The notes beneath the pieces were generated by a model that saw only the letters and a list, made by a program, of their open reading frames with translations, ran no database searches and was not told the DNA's origin. Shown here in pieces: positions 41,187 through 49,598 of a stretch of DNA of 64,000 bases. The DNA is from Aureimonas sp. AU4. GTDB lineage: Bacteria; Pseudomonadota; Alphaproteobacteria; Rhizobiales; Rhizobiaceae. A program made the translations under genes and the position numbers. How positions within the stretch are numbered: position 1 is the stretch's first letter; each line of letters starts with the position of its first letter. The stretch is taken from positions 1 through 64,000 of the forward strand of contig NZ_BBWK01000039.1 in NCBI RefSeq assembly GCF_001463765.1. The letters run 5' to 3'.

Positions 41187-42794
41187 TCAGGCCTTCTGGC
41201 TCCCGTCTGCATTGCCGGTTCGCACCTTGCCGACCTCATAAGCCGGCAGGCGTCCTATGGCCTCCTGCAGCCGCTCCAGGACGATCTTGCCGACGTACCG
41301 GTTGTCCTGCCCCTCCAACGTGTGTCCGGTGATCCGCTTCCGGACTGTCTCGGTCACGTCGTGGTTGGTCAGCTCCGTCACGACGCGGTGACGCCATCCG
41401 TGGTTCGGGCTGACCTCTCCGGATAGGACGCCAGGGATCTCCAGCTTGCGGACCCAATCCCCTAAACGGTTGGTCGTGACCGACTTGCGAGACCGCCGGC
41501 CGTCCTCGGCTTCCCCCTCCCGCTCCTCATAGAACAGACGGTCGGCCTTCTGGGTCTTTGCCCACTCGGTGAAGCCCATAGCCAAGAGCTGCGGGTGGAT
41601 CGGGACCACTCGGGCCGATGCCCTGTTCTTTAGGCGACCGGCTGACGGCGCGATGTCGATGAACCAGATGTCGGTCTCGGGGTCCTGCTTCACGTCCTGT
41701 CGGCGCAGCTGGACGATCTCACCGGCTCGGGCCCCCGTGTGCGCTAGGAGCCATGGGGCCCAGCGGCGCAAGGCCTGCTTCTCTCTGAGGGACGCCTGGA
41801 GGACCACCTGGGCCTCCGTCAGCGTGAACCCGCGCTTGCCGCCGTCCTCATCCCTGCGCTCGACCTTGGGGGTCTCTAGGGCCGGGTTGGTCGCGATCAG
41901 GCGCTTCGCCTTCGCCCATCGGAAGATGGCCTTCACGGCGGCGAGGTGGGTCTCATTGATGGTCTTGGCACTGAGCCCCTCCGCAACCATCGCGTCGGTC
42001 CAGGCGATGATATGGTCCGGGGTGATGCTGGCCGCGTCGGTGACGCCCGCGTGGTCCGTCAGGCGCTTCACGCTGCGGGTCCACTCGGAGACCGTCTTGG
42101 GCGCATAGGCTCGCTCAGCGGCAAGCTTGGTGAAGAGAGATAGGAGCGAAGTGCCGCCCTTGGCGACCGGCGGCTTGGCCTGCAGTGCGACCACGGCTCC
42201 GCTCCAGTCGGGGAAGCGGCTCGCCACCGGGTCGGGCCGATAGTCGCCCTCCGCGTTCGCACCCAGCCGGTCGGCGGCATCGATCAATGCCTTCGCTGCG
42301 GCCTCCAGCAAGCGGCCCCGGCTCGCTGCGTCTATGTTGAGGCCCTGCCGGAGCAATAGGTCGTCCACCGTGGAGCCCAGCCACCGCTCAAGGCTACCGC
42401 TCTCGCTGGCGCGTTGGTGGGCCTTCACCACCTCGGCCCAGAACGCCGGCTCGCCGGGCTCGTCCTCCAGGTGAGCAACGAGGTCCCGGTACAAGATCCC
42501 GGAGAGCGCCACGGTCTCGCGATGGGTGAGGGAGGCGGGCCGGGCGCGCATCGCTGCCCACGCCTTCTCTAGGTACGCCACGACAGCCGCATGCCGGCTC
42601 CTGGCCTCGTTGGTGTCTCCTGTGCGTAGCGAGACACGAATGTCGATCGCCTTCTCCGACAGCGTGACGCGCACGGTGTCTGGGCCGATCGGGAGGGCGA
42701 GCGTTCGCCCACGCGCGGTCGCGACCAAGTCGGTCGGGATGCGCTGAATAAGCTGGTGAGAAGTGGTGCCTTGGCGCTTCATCGGACGGGGCAT
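41187..42794 (-). CDS. Tyrosine recombinase (phage-type integrase)
   Basis: The protein has about 535 aa from ATG 42794; GTG 42806 and ATG 42782 are alternatives. An N-terminal region, a SAM-like core-binding domain (about residues 215-305, AAERAYAPKTVSEWTRSVKR) and a catalytic domain follow in order. The catalytic residues are Arg in LLAHTGARAGEIVQL, HGWRH, HTLEGQDN and Tyr in NRYVGK. It resembles DUF6538-type integrases common in alphaproteobacterial islands. It presumably mobilises the segment from about 37.9 to 42.8 kb. Confidence 0.92.
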   Translation of the reverse strand: MPRPMKRQGTTSHQLIQRIPTDLVATARGRTLALPIGPDTVRVTLSEKAIDIRVSLRTGDTNEARSRHAAVVAYLEKAWAAMRARPASLTHRETVALSGILYRDLVAHLEDEPGEPAFWAEVVKAHQRASESGSLERWLGSTVDDLLLRQGLNIDAASRGRLLEAAAKALIDAADRLGANAEGDYRPDPVASRFPDWSGAVVALQAKPPVAKGGTSLLSLFTKLAAERAYAPKTVSEWTRSVKRLTDHAGVTDAASITPDHIIAWTDAMVAEGLSAKTINETHLAAVKAIFRWAKAKRLIATNPALETPKVERRDEDGGKRGFTLTEAQVVLQASLREKQALRRWAPWLLAHTGARAGEIVQLRRQDVKQDPETDIWFIDIAPSAGRLKNRASARVVPIHPQLLAMGFTEWAKTQKADRLFYEEREGEAEDGRRSRKSVTTNRLGDWVRKLEIPGVLSGEVSPNHGWRHRVVTELTNHDVTETVRKRITGHTLEGQDNRYVGKIVLERLQEAIGRLPAYEVGKVRTGNADGSQKA

Positions 42795-42804
42795 TGCGAG
42801 GGGC

Positions 42805-42830
42805 ACTGTTTAACAGTCCTGTTGAACAGG
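42805..42830. repeat. Two adjacent 13-bp palindromes at the integrase start
   Basis: ACTGTT-T-AACAGT (42805-42817) and CCTGTT-G-AACAGG (42818-42830) are each perfect inverted repeats with a one-base centre. They share the core CTGTT-N-AACAG and touch end to end. They lie 11-36 bases upstream of the ATG at 42794. They fit a tandem operator controlling the integrase, or paired recombinase-binding arms. Confidence 0.65.
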
Positions 42831-43174
42831 CTGCTGACCCTAACCCTCTGATGTCGCGTAAGACTTTGGCTTCCCTGAACAATCAGGGGAATTGGTGCCC
42901 AGGAAAGGATTGCCCCTTTTCCGAGTACCGACTAGCAAAAACAACAACTTACACGCTGCTTTCCAAGGTCGTGTGTACCACCCGCGTGGATAGGTGTCAC
43001 TGCGATTTTGGTGGCCGGCTTTCGTAGATATCGCAAATCGCTCGCCGTCATTAATGGGTGGAAAGCCGTCAGTCCGCTATGGGGTGCTCTCTGCAGGAAA
43101 GCTGCCGTGCGGCGTGCGAGCGATGGCGCAGTCGTGCCCGTTCTGCTGGTATGACGTCGCCGAAGCTTGTTGGA
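42831..43174. other. Intergenic region upstream of the integrase
   Basis: This stretch should hold the integrase promoter, and possibly one island end. It is somewhat AT-richer around 42930-43060. No tRNA gene, convincing ORF or long repeat is visible. Confidence 0.3.
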
Positions 43175-44353
43175 CTACGGCCGGTGCGGAAACTCCAGCG
43201 ACAATGCCGTGCCTCTATCGGATCGCCAGTCCGGCTTTGCACCGATCTGCTGCGACAGGGCCGCGATCAAGGCCATGCCCGTTCCCGATCCCGGGCGGGA
43301 TCCGGACGCCACGTTCGGCAAACCCCCGCCGTTGTCGCAGATCCGGATCCAGAGCGCATCGCCGCGTTGCTTTGCCTCCACGGCGATCAGACACTCCGAT
43401 TGTCGCTCCTCGTCCGTGAAGGCATGTTTCATGCTGTTGGTCGTGAACTCGTTGAGGATGAGCCCCAGCGGGATCGCCGTGTCGCTGGCGATGTCCAGAT
43501 CCTCGATCTGGATGTCGAGGCGCACGGGTCGCACTCCGTGCAGAACCAGCAGACGTTCCAGCAGCTGCGTGGCGTAGGATCGCAGCGCCAAGCGGTCGGC
43601 CTTCTTGGTCGTGTAGACGTGCTCGTGCGCAAGGCTGAGAGCGGCGATGCGCCCGTCGATGATGCCCAACTCGTTACGCGCATCCTGCGTCGCCGCCTTG
43701 TTGCGTCGCATGCGCACCAAGCTGGCGATCACGGCGATGTTGTTCTTGATGCGGTGTTGCAGTTCGCGCAGCAGGGTCGCGTTGCGATCGTTGGCGTCAT
43801 CGAGCGCGTGCAGCTTGTGAAGCCGGTCGATCACCGGTCCCAGGATGGTCGCATAGGTGCGCAGGAACTCGGTGTCCTCCTGTGTTGGGTTCCAAACGTC
43901 GCGGCTGTCGACTTGCAACAGTCCATAGGCCTTCCCGCCGGGCAGGAAGATCGGCACGTTGATCATACCCATGACCCCGGCCGCCTGCATGAAGTCCGGG
44001 ATCTCGAAACGGTCCTCTTTTTCGATGTCCGGCGTGATGACTGGTTTGCCGGCAGCCACCGCAAAGGTCTCCGACGTCAACTCATCGCCCGCCAGATGGA
44101 CCTTGCCAACGACGCCGCTCGGCCATCCCACACCAGCTCGAACGAAAAGGGTCGTAGCGCCCGGGCCCTCCTCGATCTCCAAAACCTTCGCCAGATCGGC
44201 GTGCATAGCCCGGCTGACCAGACGGCAGGCTTCCGTCAGCACGGCATCAAGGTCGTCGGTCCGCAGCGCGAACTCGCCGAAGTCCGCCAGCGCACGTTGG
44301 CGCGCGACCATCCGATCTCTGCTGACCATACCGTTCGTCCCACCGTTGCCCAT
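43175..44353 (-). CDS. GAF-domain histidine kinase of the HisKA_2 type
   Basis: About 392 aa from ATG 44353; ATG 44329 (MVSRDRM) is an alternative. A GAF domain at about residues 20-175 (MINVPIFLPGGKAYGLLQVD) is followed by a HisKA_2 phosphotransfer helix (LLRELQHRIKNNIAVIASLV, His in LQHRIKNN). The ATPase domain has LILNEFTTNSMKHAF, ICDNGGGLP and GTGMALI. Kinases of this class are typical of alphaproteobacteria and often feed the PhyR/EcfG general stress response or light responses. No membrane helix is seen. Its partner regulator is not adjacent. Confidence 0.9.
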   Translation of the reverse strand: MGNGGTNGMVSRDRMVARQRALADFGEFALRTDDLDAVLTEACRLVSRAMHADLAKVLEIEEGPGATTLFVRAGVGWPSGVVGKVHLAGDELTSETFAVAAGKPVITPDIEKEDRFEIPDFMQAAGVMGMINVPIFLPGGKAYGLLQVDSRDVWNPTQEDTEFLRTYATILGPVIDRLHKLHALDDANDRNATLLRELQHRIKNNIAVIASLVRMRRNKAATQDARNELGIIDGRIAALSLAHEHVYTTKKADRLALRSYATQLLERLLVLHGVRPVRLDIQIEDLDIASDTAIPLGLILNEFTTNSMKHAFTDEERQSECLIAVEAKQRGDALWIRICDNGGGLPNVASGSRPGSGTGMALIAALSQQIGAKPDWRSDRGTALSLEFPHRP

Positions 44354-44562
44354 CAACGGACGCTTGTGCGCAAGAGACAGACTAGCGCGCAACGATGTAG
44401 GTTGGAGACTGAGCGGATATCGCCTGAGCGAAGGCTGTCAACTTCAGCCTCGGCGCTTCGATATCAATGCATGTTGACGGGACGGTTGAATGGCCCGGGC
44501 CAAATTGGACCATTCACCCTGATGCAGCGTTGCCTGTTCTCATTACACCGATTGGAATACCC

Positions 44563-44754
44563 ATGTCTGAACAACGCTACATCGCACGCTGTGGTACGGG
44601 CGGGTCCTGGTCCGTCATTGACCGTGAGACCAACCTAACCGCTCACCATCGCCGTCACCATATGTGCAACATGGGCGGCGACGAAGCCGACGCGGCGGCG
44701 GACATGCTGAATAGGCTGGAGCCCTGCAAAGATCCGTTTGCCCCGCACCCGTAG
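44563..44754 (+). CDS. Small hypothetical protein
   Basis: The start is chosen at ATG 44563 (MSEQRYIARCGTGGSWSVID), giving 63 aa. It contains several His and Cys residues (HHRRHHMCNMGG) and an acidic helix (DEADAAADMLNRLEP). The N-terminal RYIARxGxGGSWSVIDRET pattern is common in short alphaproteobacterial proteins of unknown function. Metal binding by the His/Cys cluster is conceivable only. Confidence 0.6.
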   Translation: MSEQRYIARCGTGGSWSVIDRETNLTAHHRRHHMCNMGGDEADAAADMLNRLEPCKDPFAPHP

Positions 44755-44810
44755 GGTTCGGGCCCCACCGGTAGCGTGCGCGTTGGGTAATTGCGAAAAA
44801 CACGCGACCG

Positions 44811-45035
44811 CTACTCCGGGGACTGCCCCGGAACCAGGCCACCCGATGGGGTCGTCTTGAACCTGTCGAACGGGGCCCGGGTGTTCTGGTTTCTGGATGT
44901 GTCGGCCGGGCCGAGATCGGGGTAGCCGAACGAGCCATCCTCGGTCGTATCGACGGGGGAGCGCATCGATGTTTGGGCGCACGAGGATGCTGCGATCGCT
45001 GCCAGGGCAACGACGCCAAATGTCATGAACTTCAT
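44811..45035 (-). CDS. Small lipoprotein
   Basis: From ATG 45035 the 74-aa product starts MKFMTFGVVALAAIAASSCA, with a lipobox-like ASSC. The predicted acylated Cys is at position 19. The mature part is short, polar and Pro/Gly-rich (SPVDTTEDGSFGYPDLG) with no recognised domain. It is likely a membrane-anchored envelope protein of unknown role. Confidence 0.6.
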   Translation of the reverse strand: MKFMTFGVVALAAIAASSCAQTSMRSPVDTTEDGSFGYPDLGPADTSRNQNTRAPFDRFKTTPSGGLVPGQSPE

Positions 45036-45420
45036 GTCGGGGATCACCTTCCAGCGCGGCGAAAGCGCCACGCCCACGAAGCCAAGCCTCGCCGGGATCG
45101 ATCGTTCCGTCACGATCGGCAAGGCCGGTCAGATTGCCCGGTTCGAGTGACCAAACTTGCGGGTTGTCCAACCTATCTTGGCTGTTGGCAGACGGTCCTC
45201 TTGCCCAGCAGGCGCTTGCGGCACGTATCGCGCGATGGTTGTCGAGGCGACGGTACGACGGGGAGACGCTAGAGCGTACCGGTCGGCGCCAACCGTAGGC
45301 CCGCTCAGGGACGGGGACTGAGCGGGCCAGCCTGATACACCAGGCAGCGGAAGACCTGAACGTAGCCTCCGTATCGCACGTATTAGCAACCCAATCGTTG
45401 CGCGCAGCAAGATAGATCAA
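45036..45420. other. Intergenic region without a supported gene
   Basis: Only short frames without ribosome sites are present. The promoter of the small lipoprotein must lie here. No strong hairpin or repeat was seen. Confidence 0.3.
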
Positions 45421-45810
45421 CTACCCAGTCAATTGCTCCGGTTGTGCCTGACCGTCATTCTGCGGGCAAAGGGGCCGGACGTTTGAATCCGAACGTCCTC
45501 CGCACCAAAGAAGATCTCCGAGCGGTACGATTCCCATGCCGATCTCGGGAAACGATCGCGCCGCAACCCGCTGACGCGATAGCTTCACAACAAGGATGTG
45601 CCGCCAGTCCTGATAGATGCGCCCGAACATGCGGGCAACCTCGCGTGGGCCGACCTTCAAAATCTGGACGATCTTGCAACCGTCGAAGCCGACGACGCCG
45701 GTCAGCCCTCGCCTCTCGTTGACGCGATCGGCAATTGCCCAAATGGCGTCGATGTCGGCGGGGATGCACTCCTTCGCAATTTGACTTGTATAGGTCAGTT
45801 GGACAAGAAT
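45421..45810 (-). pseudogene. BLUF-domain photoreceptor-like frame lacking a standard start codon
   Basis: Reading leftward from about 45810 I obtain LVQLTYTSQIAKECIPADID, then NERRGLTGVVGFDGCKIVQI, then EVARMFGRIYQDWRHILVVK and AARSFPEIGMGIVPLGDL. These match BLUF landmarks: Tyr in YTS, Asn in NERRGLTG, Gln in IVQIL, and Met in the FPxxxMG block. The frame stays open from about 45870 to the stop at 45421. It has no ATG, GTG or TTG before the domain. Either an ATT codon at 45810 initiates, or the start has been lost. It is the second BLUF sequence in the window. Confidence 0.65.
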
Positions 45811-45929
45811 TGGGAAACGGTGGCAGCGTCCGACGCACGGGTCAATTGCCGAACTCGAGACTTTTTGGTGTCAGCTGGTGTGATTTGTAGCAACCAGCAA
45901 ACCAGATCATGAGTCCAGGGGCGGGCTTC

Positions 45930-46187
45930 TCACCTTTCCCGTGTAATTGGTCCGCGTTCGGTGTGCCGTCGGGCGGTGAACTGCAGGGTGATCAGAACGC
46001 GTCCGATCTCGTCGGTTATCAGCGTCGTGACGTCGGCGTCGATGGGAAGATGACCATCGAGGTCCCGCAGGAGTTCGCCCATCGAGGAGACGGCGACCGA
46101 CCAAGCCGCCAGATCGTCCGGCAGCTCCTGTCCCTCAGGATCGGGATGGCTGACGGTGCCGGACACCGGAAAGAAGTAGCGGGGCAT
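45930..46187 (-). CDS. DUF6894-family small protein
   Basis: The 85-aa protein begins MPRYFFPVSGTVSHPDPEGQ, then ELPDDLAAWSVAVSSMGELL and VTTLITDEIGRVLITLQF. This is the recognisable DUF6894 pattern: MPRYYFH, an Asp-rich early part and a DExGRxLxxVxF ending. The family is abundant in Rhizobiales and of unknown function. The start ATG at 46187 fits the family N-terminus exactly. Confidence 0.85.
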   Translation of the reverse strand: MPRYFFPVSGTVSHPDPEGQELPDDLAAWSVAVSSMGELLRDLDGHLPIDADVTTLITDEIGRVLITLQFTARRHTERGPITRER

Positions 46188-46412
46188 GACAGGGTGTTCC
46201 GCGGCAACGACCCATCTGGTCGGATCTCAGCCCTGCAGCGCAGAGCAATGGACCTTGGGTAGTGCCGTACGTTTTGAGGTTACATAAGAACCGCCACCGA
46301 AGCGATAACCGCTTCAAAACCGTGGCTCCGTCGGTTCTGCTTCTCTTCTAAGTGGTGCGCCCTGGCGATCCCTGTTACGACCCAGGTTGGCCTTCAGGGA
46401 GTTTTTTACTGG

Positions 46413-47126
46413 ATGGCAACCACAAACCTTCTCCTTCGCAAGCTAGAACGCCTGCATCCGCTGACGGCCGACGACCGGGAGCTTATCGAGCGTCACAGCC
46501 GGCCCTTGCGCGAGGTAGCAATAAGGCAGGATCTAATCCGGGAGGGTGATGTTCCGACAGACGTGTTCCTCATCCTGTCGGGATTTGCCTGCCGCTACAA
46601 GATGATCGAGGGAGGGCGGCGGCAGATTATGGCCTTCTTCGTGCCCGGTGACTTCTGCGACTTCCAGGTCTTCATCCTGAAGCACATGGACCACAGCATC
46701 GGAACGCTCTCGCGCTGCCAGGTGGTGCGCATTCGCAGGGACGCCATCCTAGAGATGACCGAGCGCCCCGCAATCGCACGCGCCTTCTGGTGGGCCTCGC
46801 TCGTGGATGCGGCGGTGTTGCGCGAGTGGCTGGTCAACATCGGCCAGCGCACGGCCGAGGAGCGGATCGGCCACCTCTTATGCGAGCTTCTGGTGCGCCT
46901 CCAGGCGGTCGGCTTTGTGCGCGACAACAGCTATGCCCTGCCCATCTCCCAGACCGATTTGGCGGACGCGCTGGGCGTCACCGTCGTCCACACCAACCGC
47001 ATGCTAGCCGTCCTGCGTGAGCAAGGTCTGATCACGCTGGACCGTCACGAGTTGCTGGTGCGCGACGTCGAGGGACTGAAACGCAGAAGCGGCTTTGATC
47101 CGAACTATCTGCATTTGGAGCCGTGA
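46413..47126 (+). CDS. Crp/Fnr-family transcriptional regulator
   Basis: The 237-aa protein has a cNMP-binding-like barrel (about residues 25-125, RQDLIREGDVPTDVFLILSG, MAFFVPGDFCDFQVFILKHM). A winged HTH lies at about 150-215 (LPISQTDLADALGVTVVHTN, RMLAVLREQGLI). It is the same subtype as the regulator at 14360-15118 and has no Fnr Cys cluster. Rhizobial genomes carry many such paralogues, often near stress and light genes. Target genes are unknown. Confidence 0.88.
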   Translation: MATTNLLLRKLERLHPLTADDRELIERHSRPLREVAIRQDLIREGDVPTDVFLILSGFACRYKMIEGGRRQIMAFFVPGDFCDFQVFILKHMDHSIGTLSRCQVVRIRRDAILEMTERPAIARAFWWASLVDAAVLREWLVNIGQRTAEERIGHLLCELLVRLQAVGFVRDNSYALPISQTDLADALGVTVVHTNRMLAVLREQGLITLDRHELLVRDVEGLKRRSGFDPNYLHLEP

Positions 47127-47176
47127 GCGGGCAGAGCGCGAATGGCTGTTCTGCACCTCGCCAATGGAGTTCGATC

Positions 47177-47434
47177 ATGGATCTCACCGACACCGAACGC
47201 GCGTTCCTGCGAGGAATGCGGGCGATCACCCTTCACGCCGACGGCTACGAGGTGTTCGTCGGTCTGTCATCCTCAGAAAGCGACGAGTATCTTGTTCTCT
47301 CGCGCCGAAACGAAGCGGGCGAGGACATGAGCGGAAGCGAGCGCTTCCTGTTCCTCAACGGTTTGCACGAGACCCACAGACAAAGCATCGTATTGGGTCA
47401 GGCTTCGATGGATCCGCCTTCGACACCACGGTGA
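47177..47434 (+). CDS. Hypothetical protein after the Crp/Fnr gene
   Basis: Chosen start ATG 47177 (MDLTDTERAFLRGMRAITLH), giving 85 aa. The sequence is a plausible small alpha/beta protein (ADGYEVFVGLSSSESDEYLV, SERFLFLNGLHETHRQSIVL). No family recognised. It starts 50 bp after the regulator's stop and may be co-transcribed. Confidence 0.55.
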   Translation: MDLTDTERAFLRGMRAITLHADGYEVFVGLSSSESDEYLVLSRRNEAGEDMSGSERFLFLNGLHETHRQSIVLGQASMDPPSTPR

Positions 47435-47471
47435 ACATGCGGGAAAGCATCGAAGTCCGGGCGCTGCCTTT

Positions 47472-47747
47472 TTAGCGCCTCGGATCGAACAGATCCGGCT
47501 GGTGCTCGGGTTTCGACAAAGACCGGACCTCGGTCAAGCGCTCCAGCGTCGCCGCCAACTCCTCCATCCGTGCCATGCCAACCCGCCTGTCGAGCAGTGG
47601 CCGTGGCGTCTCCAAACCCAGCGCTCGGCTCAACAGACGAAGCTCCAGCGCAACAATCAGAAGCTGGGTATCGAGGTTCGACTCCTGACGTCGGATCGGA
47701 TCAGTCGTTGAGCTGTGGCGAGGAGCTGGCGCTTGTAAGATCGTCAT
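47472..47747 (-). CDS. Hypothetical helical protein
   Basis: The 91-aa frame from ATG 47747 (LDTQLLIVALELRLLSRALG, ARMEELAATLERLTEV) is rich in Leu/Glu/Arg helices. It overlaps the preceding gene by 47 bp in another frame, so its true start may lie further in. No family recognised. Confidence 0.5.
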   Translation of the reverse strand: MTILQAPAPRHSSTTDPIRRQESNLDTQLLIVALELRLLSRALGLETPRPLLDRRVGMARMEELAATLERLTEVRSLSKPEHQPDLFDPRR

Positions 47748-47979
47748 CGAGCATGATCCTCGTTGCGGTGTGCCGGATGCAGGTCGGTCCGGTGGGCAGG
47801 GGGATTCCCCTACGCTCGCGATCCAGATCGTTCAGGAACAGCACCAGCGTGCGTGCGTGCTCCTTTGGCAGGCCTTGCGTGCGCTCGCTTGGCAGTCCGG
47901 CAGGCCAGTCCGTGAACACGTCCGCGATCGTCCACGTGCCATTCGCTTCAATGCGAGCGCGGTAGCGATCGTGCCTCAC
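47701..47979 (-). CDS. Hypothetical small protein (GTG start)
   Basis: The 92-aa protein reads RYRARIEANGTWTIADVFTD, then PSERTQGLPKEHARTLVLFL and LNDLDRERRGI. The RYRARxExxGTWTIxDxxT opening is a pattern I have met in short alphaproteobacterial proteins of unknown function. The GTG at 47979 overlaps the preceding stop (GTGA), which supports the start. Confidence 0.6.
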   Translation of the reverse strand: MRHDRYRARIEANGTWTIADVFTDWPAGLPSERTQGLPKEHARTLVLFLNDLDRERRGIPLPTGPTCIRHTATRIMLDDDLTSASSSPQLND

Positions 47980-48332
47980 GTGTCGAGCACCCGGTGCAGC
48001 GGACCCGTCTTGGGCGGCCCACCCTGACGAAGGCGCTGGATATTGGCCTGTACGATGGTTCGGCAGTCCGACACGACGCGGTCCAGGCCATGACCGCCGG
48101 CGAGCGTGGTCGCAGCTTGGCCGAAGGCGTCGATCTTCTCACCCATCATCAGCCTGTACTCATCCCAGGCCGAACTGCCGCCTAGCTGAAGCTTTTGCAG
48201 GCGCAGGCCCACGACTTGGTTCGCCTCGATCGCAAGAAGCAGGAGGTTGATCAAAGGTGCGAGCATGGGCACAATCCCGTGGCAATACGCAACGTCATCG
48301 ATGTCCGATGCCGTCCAATCCCGGGCGATCAT
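47976..48332 (-). CDS. Hypothetical helical protein, first of three overlapping genes
   Basis: The 118-aa protein from ATG 48332 has a Leu/Ile-rich segment (MLAPLINLLLLAIEANQVVG). A helical domain follows (SAWDEYRLMMGEKIDAFGQA, DCRTIVQANIQRLRQG). It resembles rhizobial hypothetical proteins with an IEANxVVxLR opening, a family without known function. Its stop overlaps the GTG of the next gene. Confidence 0.6.
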   Translation of the reverse strand: MIARDWTASDIDDVAYCHGIVPMLAPLINLLLLAIEANQVVGLRLQKLQLGGSSAWDEYRLMMGEKIDAFGQAATTLAGGHGLDRVVSDCRTIVQANIQRLRQGGPPKTGPLHRVLDT

Positions 48333-48544
48333 GCGCGGCTCGTCGGCGGAGGCACCAATCTACATTGCGCTGCGCGCCTGTTTTGCCCTTCCACGTTTGA
48401 TGAGATGACGAGCACCACGATTGATCAATGCATCAGGTCGGTCCACTTGACCCTCCCCAATGCGGGCCTTTCTGGTGCTAGACGCAGAGATGACCTGCTG
48501 AGGGTCGGACACAGGAGCCAGAACGTTGCCGTGCAACCGTTCGA

Positions 48545-49213
48545 TTAATGGATAGCCAAGAGCGAGCCGTCGTACCGGGCCAGAAGGTCGGCAGGACTGT
48601 CGTAGAGCGCACTGGCTCCAGCCTCCCTCAGGATCCGATCGCTGAAGCCTCCCGTGCGCACCGCCAGCGTGCGGATGCCGAGTTGAGAAGCCGCTCCGAT
48701 ATCGTAGGGGCTGTCGCCGACGACAATGGCGTCCTTGGCATGAGCGCCGACCTTTAGAAGTGCCGCCGCGAAGATGTCGGGGTTCGGCTTCGAGCGCTCC
48801 GCGTCGCCTGCCGTGGTCACGGCATCGACCAGGCTGCGAACGCCCAGCATGTCGAGATGGGGCTCGATCTCGCGGCTGTCGCCGGACGTGGCGATCACGA
48901 TCATCCAGCCGTCCTGCTTGGCCCGGCGAAACAGCGCGGCCACATCCGCAAAGGGCGTGACGCGGCGGGCATAGCTCGCGCTGTAGATGCGCCCGCGTGC
49001 CGCCGAGATCGCCGGACCGTCTTCGTCCACCGCCTTTGCGCCGATGAGGGCGGGCATCAGGTTGTCGCCGCCCATGCCGATGCGGCCGCGAACGTCTTCC
49101 AGCGAAATGAGGTGGCCGAACTCGGCGAAGGCCTTCGTCCAGGCTTGAGCATGCAGATCGTTGCTGTCGACAAGCGTGCCGTCGACATCGAACAGGATGG
49201 CTTTGATGGTCAT
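48545..49213 (-). CDS. HAD-superfamily phosphatase
   Basis: The 222-aa HAD-IA hydrolase has motif I DVDGTLVDSN (nucleophile Asp9 and Asp11), a cap domain (about 15-85), motif II IVIATSGDSR, Lys in ERSKPNPDIF and motif IV VVGDSPYDIGAA. It resembles phosphoglycolate-phosphatase or beta-phosphoglucomutase-type enzymes and would dephosphorylate a small metabolite. Substrate unknown. It stands alone. Confidence 0.9.
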   Translation of the reverse strand: MTIKAILFDVDGTLVDSNDLHAQAWTKAFAEFGHLISLEDVRGRIGMGGDNLMPALIGAKAVDEDGPAISAARGRIYSASYARRVTPFADVAALFRRAKQDGWMIVIATSGDSREIEPHLDMLGVRSLVDAVTTAGDAERSKPNPDIFAAALLKVGAHAKDAIVVGDSPYDIGAASQLGIRTLAVRTGGFSDRILREAGASALYDSPADLLARYDGSLLAIH

Positions 49214-49598
49214 GGGAATGTCCTTGGGATTAAACCCAAGTCCCTCACCACGCTTCCGTTCCCTAATGATTTGTAGGTCAACTACTCACGGCGCTCTAAC
49301 GGCACGATGCTGCCCTCGTCGTTGACGGGCATCCCAACGCGCGGACAGGACAGGAAGAAACATCGTCACTCGTTGGCAGCTGCGCTCGGCAGAACGGCAC
49401 CGTGCGATGTCCGCTATGCGATCAGTTGGGGGATCAAGCGGAATGACCTCAAAGGGTCGATAGCGGATGGACCGCTTCCGGTTGTCCGCTTCCACGGAGC
49501 TGATCGGTACGACCGGGTAGAAACCCGTCAATCGGCTTTTGAGCGAGCGTTTGCGGATAAGCAGACACTGCCTATGCGTCGTGGTAGCTCAAGCGTCC
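49214..49598. other. Intergenic region without a supported gene
   Basis: Divergent promoters for the HAD and Nudix genes are expected here. A leftward open frame of 81 codons exists but has a poor composition and no ribosome site. I see nothing else. Confidence 0.3.

Noticed and set aside
40725-43174. A tRNA gene serving as integration site
   Set aside because: No cloverleaf or T-loop GTTCGAATC-type motif could be found near the integrase on either strand.
49286-49531. An 81-codon leftward frame between HAD and Nudix genes
   Set aside because: Poor composition, no ribosome site and location across the expected divergent promoters.
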